Both the position numbers and the translations under genes were made by a program. The notes below the pieces were generated by a model. It made no database searches. It saw nothing but the letters and a program-made list of their open reading frames with translations, and was not told the origin of the DNA. 64,000 bases of DNA, from NCBI GenBank assembly GCA_007922225.1, contig ML679966.1, positions 58,858,148-58,922,147 on the forward strand, given 5' to 3'. Shown here one piece after another: positions 1 through 10,620 of this stretch. Numbering within the stretch: the stretch's first letter is position 1; every line of letters begins with the position of its first letter. This DNA is from Emydura subglobosa (lineage: Eukaryota; Chordata; Testudines; Chelidae).

Positions 1-199
1 GTTATTTATGCTCTCAGAAATCAAAATAAAGTAATCTTTATTTAAAAAAATTATCTTTGGAGCTAAATCCTCATATGGTAAATTCTTTTAGGATTAGTTT
101 TTTCACCAAGTTGTAAGCCATGGATAATTAGGATTGATAATGGGACTGCCAAGGAAGGAAAGACAGACTTGAGATTAAGGCCTTATATGAAGTCTCTAG

Positions 200-390
200 C
201 ATTCTGGGATGAATTCTTGGTGCTGCTATATACTTCCTGTGTGCCCTTGGACAAGTCACTAAGTCCCTCTGCATCACATTGCCCTATTTGTAAAATAGGA
301 ATACCACTACTTCCTTTCTTATGCACTGTGTCTGTCTTGTTTATTTAGATTGTACACTCTTGAGGCAAGGACAATGTCCCTTACTACATA
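200..390 (+). mobile_element. MIR/CORE-like tRNA-derived SINE, degenerate
   Basis: The sequence carries the usual SINE body order: a 'ttggacaagtcact' block, then 'tttgtaaaatagg', then 'gtttatttagattgtac' and 'gaggcaaggacaatgtc'. These match the consensus order of MIR/CORE-type SINEs in amniotes. The tRNA-like head is not recognisable. It is an old copy and its ends are approximate. Confidence 0.65.
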
Positions 391-419
391 TATACACAAG
401 GGAAGCCTGATCTTGCCTG

Positions 420-1690
420 GGGGCTCTTAGTGCTACTCTAACCCTTCTGCCAGGTGGAGTTGGCAGCAATCAGAGCTGAGTTCAAAACGATGAGGTTCCT
501 GTCCAGAAATACAACAGAACCAGCTCGAGCCCCCACACAGTCACTTGGGAAATTACACACCACGCCCCAGGCACTTCCAAAAGGCAATACTTCCCTCTCA
601 CAAGTCTGAGTGTAGAAAGAAGACCTTTTAATAAAGGAAGTAACTCAGCACTAGTTTGGGAAAACAGCGCAAGCAGGAGTCATAAACACAAAAAAACATG
701 AGCAAAACTTCCACTGCAGAGTACTTTGGGCAGTGTCCTTTGCCATTCCCTTCTTGCTTCTCCAAACCCCCACTCACAGCTGTTGTCCTTGGTCAATGAT
801 GGCCTAGATCTCAGAGGTGCATCTGAGTGAGTTCACCTCCCACCAGGCTGGGAAGGAAGAACGCATCTTGCTTGCCCTGTCGGATGTCACTGCTGCATCG
901 TTCACCACTCCGCTGGCCACTCTGCTGGCCTCACCGCCAGCCACTCTGTCAGCCACCCTCCTGGCTGCTCATGCTCCGGCAGCTGCCCTGCTGACAGCTT
1001 TGCCCATCGCCCCGCCAGCCACCATGCCAGCCATCCCCACCAGCCACATTGCCAACTGCTCCGCTAGCCGCCCTGCCAGCATCTCCACCACCACCTGCTT
1101 CTAATATGACCTCCGTTGGTCGGTCTCTTGAGGTTCAACCCAGCTATCAGTGATGTCAGCTCTCAGTGATTGTCAGTTCCTAGTGGACAAACCTCAGTGC
1201 TGAAGCAGGCAGGAGCGCTGTCCCACAGTAGATGATTTCAGCTCTAGGGAGCACTTAACAAAACAAGAGACTTCTAATGGAATCTTAGTTAGCTCTATCT
1301 TTGAATAGAGGGAGGGGAAGGTTAAACCATGCCTGGGGCTCTTGGACAGAGCCCACACTTCAAGGCAGGCATACCTGTCCCCATCCACCTTCACAGGGGT
1401 CTGGCATCTGAGCCCCTTGTTTAGCCAGTTCTGTTCAGATGATAGCGACTGTTCCATCAGAACAGGTTAAGCACAGTTCTGCTGCCATTTGTTCATACAA
1501 TAAGGGGGACCACATTTCATTACCCCTGCAAAGTGATTTGTAACCCAACACCAGCCGAAATGATCATTTGGGCAAAGCAGTCTCATCATGCTGAGCACCT
1601 AGGCAGGGCTGGTGAGCTCATGTAAATACAGTCTGGTCCTGAAACATTTTGGCCCTCTCCCCCCAGCTAGTTCAGCAAGGGAGAGTTCAT
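420..1690. mobile_element. GC-rich LTR-like dispersed repeat
   Basis: This block is richer in GC than its AT-rich flanks. Its right part (about 1440-1680, with 'gggcaaagcag' and 'ctggtcctgaaacatttt') resembles, from memory, LTR-type repeats common in turtle genomes. A 'tttaataaagg' motif lies near 628. I find no TG...CA ends with a TSD, so class and limits are uncertain. The open frames inside have no recognisable protein similarity. Confidence 0.4.
890..1100. repeat. Degenerate GCCAGCCAC-type low-complexity repeat
   Basis: Loose, imperfect reiterations of CC(A/G)GCCA and CTGCTGGCC run through this stretch, for example 'ccgccagccactctg', 'ccgccagccaccatgcc' and 'caccagccacattgcc'. The lack of stop codons that keeps a 95-residue frame open at 817-1104 follows from this composition. 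I see no gene here. Confidence 0.6.
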
Positions 1691-1987
1691 TCAGACTTAC
1701 ACTACTGTGATACAAATAAAGAATAAAAATGTAAATGCTGACATCTACTGAACCTGTTATTTAATTCAAATAGCTAAACTTTTTCTAATGCAGTTGTTTG
1801 CAGAGGAGAAGTAAGCTCATATGCTGAATAAAAATTACTGATAAAACAAGAAATCTGTCAGTTCTCTAAGGCTCAAATTCTTTTATTTTATTCAATTAGA
1901 ATTGAAACTGTTAATGTAATTAGGATTAAATGAATGCCAGGATAAAAGGAATAAAAAATTACCCATTTATCAATGTTCTTTGAAATG

Positions 1988-1988
<1 letters not shown>

Positions 1989-2036
<48 letters not shown>
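1989..2036. repeat. (CA)24 microsatellite
   Basis: An uninterrupted CA dinucleotide run of 48 bases, followed by a short A tract. It is a perfect simple repeat and likely polymorphic. Confidence 0.98.
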
Positions 2037-2040
<4 letters not shown>

Positions 2041-2168
2041 CGTCCCCATTCTGAGTACAAATTTGACAGTTATGTCATGAGCAGCAAATGTCTTCAGAAA
2101 TCATTATGGCACAGAAAAGTCCACATTCTGGAAATCTTATTCTCATCTCATACCTAGGTAAAACAGAA

Positions 2169-2226
2169 GTAACTCCACTGCAGTAAATGGAGTTAACCCT
2201 GGTATAAGAGATCACAGTTGGGCCCT
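2169..2226. repeat. Palindromic MITE-like fragment (GGGCC...GGCCC family)
   Basis: The inner palindrome TAACTCCA (2170-2177) / TGGAGTTA (2188-2195) is perfect. The right end 'gatcacagttgggccc' matches the end of the palindromic family seen elsewhere in this window, such as 41452-41582. The left arm is missing. Confidence 0.55.
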
Positions 2227-2454
2227 TCGGTTTCCAACCCATTCTTTGATAGTTCCACAGAATGAACTGAACTCTCGCATCTGTCAGTCCATTTCACTAT
2301 CCTTGTTGCCCTCACCCCTCTACAGCTCCACCTGTTTCTCTCCCCCTTCCATTCTGATCTCTTCACTCTGCCTTTGCACTACACTTAAACTTCTCACCAA
2401 AATCTCTAATCATAGAGTCAAAGAATTGTAGGTCTGGAATTGCTTACTGTAGGA

Positions 2455-2715
2455 CCCTTTCTACACATACCTCTGAGATTCGGCGGCAGTCGACTGGAGT
2501 TACGCAAGCTATGCAAACAACTTGCATAACTCCCGTCGACTTCTTTGCTCCTCTTCTGCACGCTGTCTTCACTGCACTGCACTGACAGGAACCGTGTTCC
2601 TGTCAACGCAGCGCTATGCCACTTGTGAAGGTGGTCTTAGTACGTCGATTTCTGGATTGACTGAGCCAGAAATAAATCTGACGGCAGTGACTTTACCACC
2701 ACAGTGTAGCCGTAG
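2455..2715. mobile_element. Non-autonomous DNA transposon with two hairpins
   Basis: A 20-base arm at 2489-2508 pairs with 2521-2540 at 18 of 20 positions across a 12-base loop. A second perfect hairpin has GACAGGAAC at 2584-2592 and GTTCCTGTC at 2596-2604. 'tctacacat' near the left resembles the TCTACAC ends of hAT-like MITEs common in turtles. The element's ends are not resolved. Confidence 0.5.
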
Positions 2716-2732
2716 CCTAGGTCTTCTTTCAG

Positions 2733-2826
2733 CTTTCTTTGAAGCATCTGGTACTAATCACTGTTGAAGACAAAATGCTGGGCTAGATGGAACTTTGGTC
2801 TGTTCCAGTATGGCAACTCATATGTT
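2733..2826 (+). mobile_element. CR1 LINE 3' end fragment
   Basis: The segment 'tgctgggctagatggaac' followed by 'tggtctgttccagtatggc' is the reverse complement of the start of the CR1 copy at 23473, so the two are the same 3' end family. Only the 3' terminus is present, the usual result of incomplete target-primed reverse transcription. Confidence 0.75.
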
Positions 2827-2865
2827 TCTTTCTCCAACCCAGCTATAGTCCTACTCCCCCTAGAG

Positions 2866-3101
2866 CAGGGGTGGGCAAACTACATCCCACTGGCACCATA
2901 CAGCCCATCTGAGCATTTCATCAGGCCCGCTCCCTCCCCACCCCCCAGTTCTTCTACCACCATGTGGTCCCAGTGGTGCCCTGACTGGAGCTGATCCCAG
3001 CCCCAAGCAGCACCACGCAGTGGCCGCTCCTCCCATGCAGCACTTTCTCTTCCCCCCATCCCAGATGTGGCCCTCAGGCCAAAAAGTTTGCCTACCCCCT
3101 G
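2866..3101. mobile_element. hAT-type MITE with perfect 8-bp TSD
   Basis: The left end CAGGGGTGGGCAAAC (2866-2880) is matched by the reverse complement of the right end, CAGGGGGTAGGCAAAC (3086-3101), with one indel and one substitution. The octamer CCCTAGAG directly flanks both sides (2858-2865 and 3102-3109). Terminal CA(G)GGG ends with 8-bp target duplications are diagnostic of the hAT superfamily. There is no transposase, so the element is non-autonomous. Confidence 0.93.
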
Positions 3102-3109
3102 CCCTAGAG

Positions 3110-3667
3110 TTACAAGTTTTCAGCCTTTCCTAAATAAATTATGGGAAGACCTCTCTCTTGCCTAGGCTTTTTTACCTGGTGTTTTTCTTTAAAGCTATTT
3201 GAAGCCTAGTTTAGCTGCATTCTTGACCACTGCTGTTTACTTCACCTTACAACCTCAATCAGACATTCCACTTCTCTTCTTCTGACTTTCTTTTTCCATG
3301 CAATAGACTCCAGTGTTATTTCTTGATTGCTTTTTTCAGATCTCTTTGCAAGACTTTCTCTTTTCTGAACAATAATTCATACATACATACAAACAGAAGA
3401 ATGTTTTAGCCAACATAAACAGTACATAAATTATAAGGATTCTAACGTGATTTTTTCTTTTGTCTTCAAAGGAATTTTCTGCTCAGAATATCCTTGTTTT
3501 TGTACAAACAGTTTCTCTTTATTCCCCAACAAGTCCGGGGACAAAGTTTAGCTAACAGTTAAAATCACATTCATCCTTATTTCAACAGTTTTAAGCATAC
3601 GATTCCACAAAAGTAAAAATATAATCAAGTTCAAGATACTCCTAGATTTGTTTCTCAACAGGGCTGT
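3110..3667. other. No feature seen
   Basis: AT- and pyrimidine-rich unique sequence with a short run of ATAC units near 3380. I see no gene or recognisable repeat. Confidence 0.6.
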
Positions 3668-4520
3668 GTGACAGTTGAACACTCACCTCTCATCAATGCC
3701 TCCTGTCGTCTGAATGTGATGCTGCAATCTTCTTTTTCATTCCTGGCACCCCCCGGTAGGTTGTCAACCTCATTAGGTGGGTCTTCAGTGGCTCAGCCCT
3801 CTTGCCAAGCCACACAATCAATATGGACAAACCCTTTCCACGGTAATAAAAGTACAACACACAGTCTGCCCTTACTAGGGTCTTCAGCACAGTCACTGGG
3901 CCCTTTAAATCTAGCCCCTTTCTTGAGCCTTTAGTAGAGTCCAACTGCAACTGGTGGTCTACCCTCACCAGGGTCTTCAGCCCTGCCCCCAAGCCCTTTA
4001 AGTCCTGCCCCTCACATTTTGGCTTTCCAACAGAGCCTTTCCCTCCCCCTCAAGGCTTAGGCCACTTCGCTAGTGGCAGGTGGTGGAACCCAGGCCTGCC
4101 CACTACTCTGGGTGCCAGCCCAAGGACCATATAAAGAGCAGCCACACATGGCTTCTCTTAATAGTTGCTGCTGCATTCCCTGGGCTGCTTCCCATTCAGT
4201 CCCATCACCAGTTACCGTAGGGTTACAGTCTTTGGACTCTCTCTGTCTTTACCCTGCCTGAGTAGAGTCTCTCCCAGGTTTCTTTGCCTGGAGAGTTTCG
4301 CAATTTTCCAGCCCTTTCTCACCCTTCTGGTCCCAGCCAGCGACTGACCTGCTCTTGTCCTGTAATGCCTTTTAACTGAGCTTGCTGAGCTCTGATTGGC
4401 TGCTTCCCTGCAGTCTTTCTAGCCAGCCCTGGAGAACCCACCTTCACTTCTCCTTTCCTGGGGTGGGATGTGGTAGGACTGTGAGGCCTTCAAGCAGTGG
4501 GCCACAAAGGGCCTGGTTGA
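3668..4520. mobile_element. LTR-like repeat, family shared with 34030-34640
   Basis: Cytosine-rich sequence that resembles 34030-34640 over at least two blocks: 'ggaacccaggcctgccca' here against 'ggaacccgagcccaccc' there, and 'cctgggctgcttcccatt' against 'cctgggatgcttcccatt'. The shared order indicates one dispersed family, and the style recalls turtle LTR elements. No TSD or open coding region is visible. Confidence 0.5.
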
Positions 4521-4613
4521 CCTGGCACAGGCTGTGATTGAGGTCAATAGAGGAAATATCAAATTACAGATAAACAGGTTGGGTAGGATTGTCTAGTCCT
4601 TTAAAAAGTATCT

Positions 4614-4760
4614 CAGGCCTTGTCTACACTAAAAAAATAAATGATATATGTTATGTTGATTTACAGTCACCACAATAATTACAGTGGTGACTGATGTCCA
4701 CACTGCTCTCTTTGGATGGGTGGAGTGTATCCTCACCAGGAGCACTTCCACAGACCTAAT
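4614..4760. mobile_element. MITE end (AGGCCTTGTCTACACT type)
   Basis: The sequence opens with 'caggccttgtctacact', a terminal motif shared by many hAT-like MITEs of reptiles. Inside, 'cagtcaccac' and 'gtggtgactg' form a hairpin around 'aataattaca'. No matching right end is found, so this copy is truncated or rearranged. Confidence 0.55.
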
Positions 4761-5430
4761 GGGCAGTATAGAGAGCTAAGAACTCACTGTAGGCTGCCCC
4801 CTCACTCACCAATCCCAGCTGGAAGCCCATGCAGGGATTTCTCCAGTCCGAGCCGGGAGCCCGGGCAGTCGTGTGGGGATTTCTCCTTTTCCTGGTCCCA
4901 GGTGGGAGTGGGGGAAGCCATTCCCCACTCTCCGCCAGAAGGGAAGCCATGTCAATTTTACGGCCCTGCCTTGGGGGGAAGCAGGTAGAGAAACTCTTGG
5001 ACTTCTGGCCCTGGCGCCCAGTGGAACTGGGAATGAGCAGCTCTGTCTTCTCATCTGGGAATAGGGTGAGAAGCCTGGGCTGCTGCAAGCCAGGGCAGCT
5101 GGTTCCCAGTCCCATCTGGGAGCTGGCCGAGAAGTCAGAAAGCTTTTCCACCTGCTCCCCATCAGGGCAGCCATGTCAATCACATGACTGAGCCATAAAA
5201 TTGATATGGCTGCCAGTTCCAGCTGGGGCTGGGAACCAGCCCCCAGAGTTTGCAGCAGCCCACAGATTGCCTGGTCCCTGCTCGCAGTCAGGAGCCAAGC
5301 TTGCAGCCATTCTCGTCCCGGCTAAGAGCCAGGAGCCTGGCTTGCAGTGGCCCATGGCTTGCCTAAGGCAAATAGGTTGACTTGCATTGAAAGCAATGCT
5401 GAGACCAGTAAGCAAACCTCTCTCCTATGA
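4761..5430. repeat. GC-rich block, probable transposon interior
   Basis: A GC-rich island with loosely repeated words such as 'agccgggagcccgggc', 'aggagccaagcttgcagc' and 'aggagcctggcttgcag'. Stop codons are rare on both strands, which opens several overlapping frames of up to 131 codons. The frames compete with each other and match no family I know, so I call none of them a gene. It may be the interior of the element that starts at 4614. Confidence 0.4.
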
Positions 5431-6010
5431 CAAAACTGAAAAAAAATGCACACAAAATATTAACCCAACTTTTTTCTAAGAGTACATTTCAAACCTGGGG
5501 CAGATTTTCTGGTTCTTCCAATTTTATTCAAACCCATTTCCCCATATTTTGCCATAGGTGTCACCAGTTAAAATAGAAAGAATTTCTCTGTACCATGTGC
5601 AGAAATATGTACTTTGATTGAGTGGAAAGATGAATGATTGGATTATGGAATTACCATACTTCTCAAGGAGTTTCCTAAATTGCATAGAATTAGCAAACAA
5701 ATCTACATTTAGTGATACTTAAGGTTGTGGTATGGCACACCCCATCCACCCCAAATCTTAGCACATTGTTAAGAAATTAAGGGGAAAGACATATGCACTT
5801 CTTTCCATCTTCATATTGCCTACAACACAGCTGATAATGCATTCTAGTGCTCCATAAGTCTGTCACTTCCATTTCCAACAGTTACCAAAAGTAAGACATA
5901 CCACAGCTTCAGCAAATTTTCTCTCTAACAAAAAGCCTTAACAGTGACTTCAGGCATTTTATATCAATTATATCAACAGACCAGTATATCTGACTGTCAC
6001 ATATTCCATG
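5431..6010. other. No feature seen
   Basis: AT-rich single-copy-looking DNA with frequent stops in all frames. Confidence 0.6.
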
Positions 6011-6206
6011 CAAGGTGCCACCTCCAACTTGTGAGTTTCATATCCTGCACTTAGTGGCCTCTCATCTTCCAACACCAGGGCAGCCTCTCTCCTGTTGCAC
6101 TCATCCCTGTACTACTTATCCATCAGATCTTCTCACCCCACCTCCAGACTGCTTCTACCTAAATCCCTGTCTAGCTGCTCTACTGCTCTACCCAGTCCTC
6201 CCGTCT

Positions 6207-6264
6207 CCAAACATTGACTCCACTCAACCCACATTGACTCCAAACATTGACTCCACTCAACCTA
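6207..6264. repeat. 33-bp tandem duplication
   Basis: A unit beginning 'ccaaacattgactccactca' at 6207 recurs at 6240, giving a period of 33 bases and nearly two copies. It sits in a pyrimidine-rich stretch (about 6010-6500) that is otherwise unassigned. Confidence 0.85.
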
Positions 6265-6509
6265 CCTGGGTCTCCCCATTACTTCTCCAGTTGTACTCTT
6301 GTATACAACTGATAGCCATTGGAACCCTTTCTCCTGTCTGTAGGTGCTGCTCAGCCCTGTTTCCTCAGAAGCAGTCCACCTAAACCTTCCCATTTTTTCC
6401 TTTCTAAACTAGAGCCTCTTTCTGACAGCTGCTCCATCACTTCCCATCCAATTCTTGCTCAGCTTACTCTCTTACCTCTGACAACCATAAAATGTAGTCT
6501 CAGATGAGA

Positions 6510-7189
6510 TTCCATCTTTTTTCAGAATTCAGTAATTAAGAGGTTAAACCATTCCTAGCACCCTTATTCATTTCCAGGAACTCAGTGTTACAGTATGTTA
6601 ACTTCAGTATTGTTATAGCCAAGAGATATACAGCTAATAATCTGTGTATCTTCAAGTTACTTGATCTAATGGTTCCTTTGACAGAATACACAAATATTTC
6701 TGGTGCAAGTCTACCTTTCGAGCCAGTAGTCTGAATGGTTTAGCAATTTACTGTATGTTGCCCTCCTACACTTCAGTGCTGGGGAAATTAATTTAATTTT
6801 GTCCAGTCTGGAAGCAAGTGTTTGACTAAATGCAGTCAGTTTCCTAATACATACAAAAAACTGGACAAGATTTAATTACATTTGTAGAAACTTGCTCTAA
6901 TACATGAGGCTGATTTTCTTCTAGTATCTAATGGACCTTGCCATTATAGGTAAATCACCCAACAAACTAGAGTAATTACTCTTATATTTCTTTCCTAAGA
7001 TATAAAATGTATTGCTACTTGGTATCCATCTTGCATGTCCATCTGTATGATAGACACTGTCTTTTTTGTTTTCTAGAGTGCTTTCAAATTTAGCTTCTGG
7101 ATAAGTATGAAAATGTTTGTGGAACACACTTGTTTGTGGAAAAGTTTCTGTATAATAGGATTATCAGCATAGCATTTGTCACACTGATC
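6510..7189. other. No feature seen
   Basis: AT-rich sequence without recognisable repeats, RNA genes or coding potential. Confidence 0.6.
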
Positions 7190-7765
7190 AGATCAATAGT
7201 TCTTTTAGTTCATCTTGTCTTTGACAATGGACAGTACTAGATGCTTCAAATGAAGATGAAAAAGGAGCTGTACAGGATAATTATGGAATATCCTGTTAAT
7301 GCAGAAAACTTCTATCTAACCCCCATCATTTAGGGTTTTGTTTATTGCAGTGAAACATAAGGGATTATATTCTTTCTAACTATTTACCTAATGTAAATGT
7401 AGATGTCCTTATTATTCATATAAATGTCTAATGCTTTTTGAACCCCACTGAGCTCTTGGCTTCAATTATATTCTATGGCAATAAATTCCACAGGTTAATT
7501 ATGTGTTTTGGGAAACATCTCTCCCTCAGTTTTACATTTATTGCCTTTCATTTTCATTGAATTTGTTCTTTTAATATGAGTAAGGCAAATAGGACGACCA
7601 ATCTGTATCATTGTTTTATATAACTATCATGTCTCCTTTTATTTGTTTATTTAATCCCAAATCACTCCTTATTAGTTAAGTCTCTCCCCATGCGTCTAAC
7701 CATCTTTATTCCAATTCTGTGCCTGCCATAGTTTATGTTTCTTTATTTAATTTCCCTAGGATTGG
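7190..7765 (-). mobile_element. Old CR1 LINE fragment
   Basis: Read on the minus strand this is a CR1 3' region. On the plus strand the typical antisense words appear in order: 'tagttcatcttgtctttgac', 'attccacaggttaatta', 'tcatgtctcctttta', 'aattctgtgcctgcc'. It is heavily diverged, with no frame preserved, so it belongs to an older layer than the copies at 23473 and 45168. Confidence 0.75.
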
Positions 7766-8124
7766 ATTTTCATTTTCTGAAGGATAACGTTTTGACTGAA
7801 ATAGTCTTTTGAACTTTGTCATATATAATTATATTTATTTTATCATTAGAATTTCTGTACCCCCTCCATCTCTTTCACAGTCTCACTTAAGCATAATACA
7901 AAACAAATCACATACAAGTCAAACTATCTAATCCACAATGTTTTAGTAATTTGAAAATTAGCTACATAGTAATATTATATAAATCCAGTTCAAAGATGGC
8001 ACTGACAACACAGAAGAGGATAGAATGGCAAAATGTAGTCACATACCCAGGACTAAGGATTTTAAGATTATTAATTAGAAAGGTAGTGTGCTAATACTGA
8101 GAGAGAATTATGATCTAAACACAG
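7766..8124. other. No feature seen
   Basis: AT-rich unique sequence with no recognisable element. Confidence 0.6.
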
Positions 8125-8206
8125 TGGGCCAAAATAATCCCTTTCACTCCATTAACTTCAACAGAATTTGAGTCAGTGGAGTTATACTAGGAATACATTT
8201 GGCCCA
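8125..8206. repeat. Palindromic MITE-like element
   Basis: Perfect 9-bp terminal inverted repeat: TGGGCCAAA at 8125-8133 and TTTGGCCCA at 8198-8206. The centre carries 'ccattaacttcaacagaa' and 'gtcagtggagtta', the core shared with other copies in this window. It resembles the Chompy-type MITE family described for crocodilians, a name given from memory. Confidence 0.7.
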
Positions 8207-8270
8207 GTATTTTTAGGTCATATTTTCTCATTAGTATGAATGCAAACTCAAGAGAATGAGCTAAAAACTC

Positions 8271-8552
8271 TAGAGCTGGCTGAAATGTTTTAGTCTAAAT
8301 ATACAGAAAAAATTATTTTGGTCAAAATGTTCTGGTTTTCCAATGGAACAAAACAAACTGAAAATGATTTTTGTAACATGTTTGTGGTTTCAATAAAAAA
8401 TTATGGTTTTCAATTTTTAATAACTATTACTGAAAGCCAAAAAAAAAAAATCTTGAAAATGGCTTTAGAAAACTGAATTCTTTTAATGGGAAATTTCAAA
8501 CATCTAATTTCCCCCACCGCCACTAAAAAAAAGTCATTTTCCACCAGCCCTA
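8271..8552. mobile_element. MITE with TAGAGCTGG ends
   Basis: The left end TAGAGCTGG (8271-8279) is matched by CCAGCCCTA at the right (8544-8552), 8 of 9 positions when inverted. The interior is A/T-rich with runs of 'gaaaatg' and 'tttcaa' words on both strands, as in the related copies at 11744-12227 and 12457-12792. No TSD is evident. Confidence 0.7.
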
Positions 8553-9688
8553 TTCAAGATTACCTCTATTATCCCTTAACACAGGATATAAGGCAAAAAG
8601 GAAAATAACTTTATTCTTTATTTGTGTCTTAGAAAATCAAACATGTTCTCTGACTATTTTTTGGCCCGATCATTCTCCCACTGAAGTCAGTGGCAGTATG
8701 AGCAGGACCCTTGAGCCATTTATATAGCAGTAATTGGTCATAACATACCATAGTAGGAAACAGGAATCTATGTTTTCATTATTGGGCAGTTTGGCTCTCT
8801 CTCAGAGACAGACTGCCTATATTGTCATATTGATTATATATCCAGCCAATTAATCTACTCATATGCCCCTTCCTAAGTTATTTTGATAAAAATCTATTCT
8901 CTATTTATATCAAAATTAATAAAACCAAGCGTCATCTCTGCTATCCAAATGATTTAACCTCTGAAAATATTGAGTCTTTCCCATTCTGTGCCAGAAAAGC
9001 AGCAGACAAAAGTTCCAAAGTCAGTCTGCATTCTTTCTTTCCATTAAATTATTTTAGTGCAGCTTGTATTCTTGCCAAAGTTTTGTTCTCCAACCATTCA
9101 TGAGCAATGAAGGCCAAGATGTCACTCTTTCGAAAGATTTATGAGTTGAATGAACAGAAGCTGACTGAATAGAGTAAATAGAGGTCAATCTGGCAGATAT
9201 GTCTTGGAAGAAAATCAAAGAAAAAAATAAAAGATTAATATTTTGGAAGCTAAGAAATATATATATATTATATACGGTTTACACAGAATAATTGATTAGT
9301 TAGGTCAGGTGATGCATATACTAGCTCATATTTGCCATCTTCACCTGTCATTTGCATTTTGTCAGGGTCACAAATACAATACTATTATTGCACTTTGCTC
9401 TTATGTAATACTTACTTAAGAATCTTAAATATCTTTAATAAACATGGTCACATATAATTACCCTGAATTTACACAGGTGAAAATAGTCTGGGATCAGAAT
9501 ACAATGGGCAGATTCTTAGATGGGGTGAATTTTCATAGCACTATATCATTTTTTAAGTAAAAAGAGTTTGGAACAAAAAATGTCACTAGCTTTATTTACA
9601 ACAAATTTGATGCCATACCACAAAGGCAAGCTTTTACAACTGAGAATTCCATTCCTGTCAGCTGTGTCTGAGTCCTAAAATCTGGGAA
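8553..9688. other. No gene seen; short AT repeat
   Basis: AT-rich DNA. It includes a short alternating AT run near 9256-9274 and a small core fragment of the palindromic family at about 8670-8715 ('ccactgaagtcagtggcag'). Confidence 0.6.
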
Positions 9689-9880
9689 GCATTGGTGCAT
9701 TCATGGAGCTATGAGAATTTCTACCAGCTGAGGATCTGCTCCTGGTATCTAGGTCCCCTGCGCTAACTACAAAGCAGAGAAAAGAATCAGATTTAGATAA
9801 CGAGTAGATGCTCTGAAACAACATTTGGAGGAAGATCCTTAGCTGTTGTAAATTCCCATAGCTCCATGAAAATGCCAATA
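9689..9880. repeat. Large inverted repeat, about 54-bp arms
   Basis: The arm at 9689-9742 (with 'tcatggagctatgagaattt') is the inverted counterpart of 9827-9880 (with 'aattcccatagctccatga'). The arms agree at roughly 80 percent by eye across about 54 bases, with an 84-base spacer. The arm sequence recalls a dispersed amniote repeat with 'cagctgaggatctg'. Two copies inserted in opposite orientation would give the same picture. Confidence 0.8.
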
Positions 9881-10370
9881 TTTTTGCATGTTTTTGTGCT
9901 CAGATACAGCAGATAAAAATGAATTTCATTCCTTGAGGAAATGATAACTTTGGTTGATAAAGATAACTGCACATATATAATATACTTACACTTTTGTAAA
10001 GCATTTGACTTAGCACCACACAACATTCTGATTTTAAAAAATTGGCACTAAGCAATATCAATAAAATACATGCCAAATGGATTAAGAGCTGGTTCACTGA
10101 CAGATTTCAAAGTTATATCAATGGGGAATCCTCACCAAATAGGGGTGATTCTAATTGGATTCTGCAGGGATGAGTGTTAGGCCCAATATTATCCAACATT
10201 TTCATCAATGATATGGAAGTATATATAAAATTACTGCTGATAAAATTTGAAAATCTCACAAGGATTGGCAGAGTAGCAAACAATAAGGAGGTCAGGGCAG
10301 TCAAACAGAGCAATCTCCATCACTTTGTAACCTGGGTCCATTGAACCAAAACACATTTTAATAAAACCAA

Positions 10371-10620
10371 ATGCCAAGTTATACATCTAGGAACATGGAA
10401 CTCAGATCAGCTCTACAAAATTGTAACCTGGAAAGCAGTGACTCTGAAAAGGATTTAGGGATCAAAGCAGACGAGCAATTCACCGTGAGCTCCCAGTGTG
10501 AAGTTGTGGCCAGAAAAGCTAATGAAATCCTTGCATGTATAAACAGGGGAGTAGTGAGCAGGAATAGCAAGGTGATTTTACCTATGTATCCGGCACTGGT
10601 GAGACCAACAGTAGAATGCT
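10371..10620 (+). pseudogene. CR1 reverse transcriptase C-terminal remnant
   Basis: A short open stretch encodes the region after the catalytic core of CR1-type reverse transcriptase. In order one sees a DLGIKADE motif, then VVARKANEILACINRGV, then a VILPMYPALVRP segment, all typical of the CR1 thumb and connection region. It stops making CR1 sense right after the ALVRP segment because the LTR-like insertion begins there. It cannot make a functional enzyme. In the family, this enzyme copies element RNA at a nicked target site. Confidence 0.8.

Noticed and set aside
817..1104. 95-codon frame rich in Ala, Pro and Thr
   Set aside because: Product of the degenerate GCCAGCCAC-like repeat, not a protein signature.
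4756..5191. Overlapping 120-131 codon frames on both strands
   Set aside because: GC-rich low-stop sequence; mutually exclusive frames and no family similarity.
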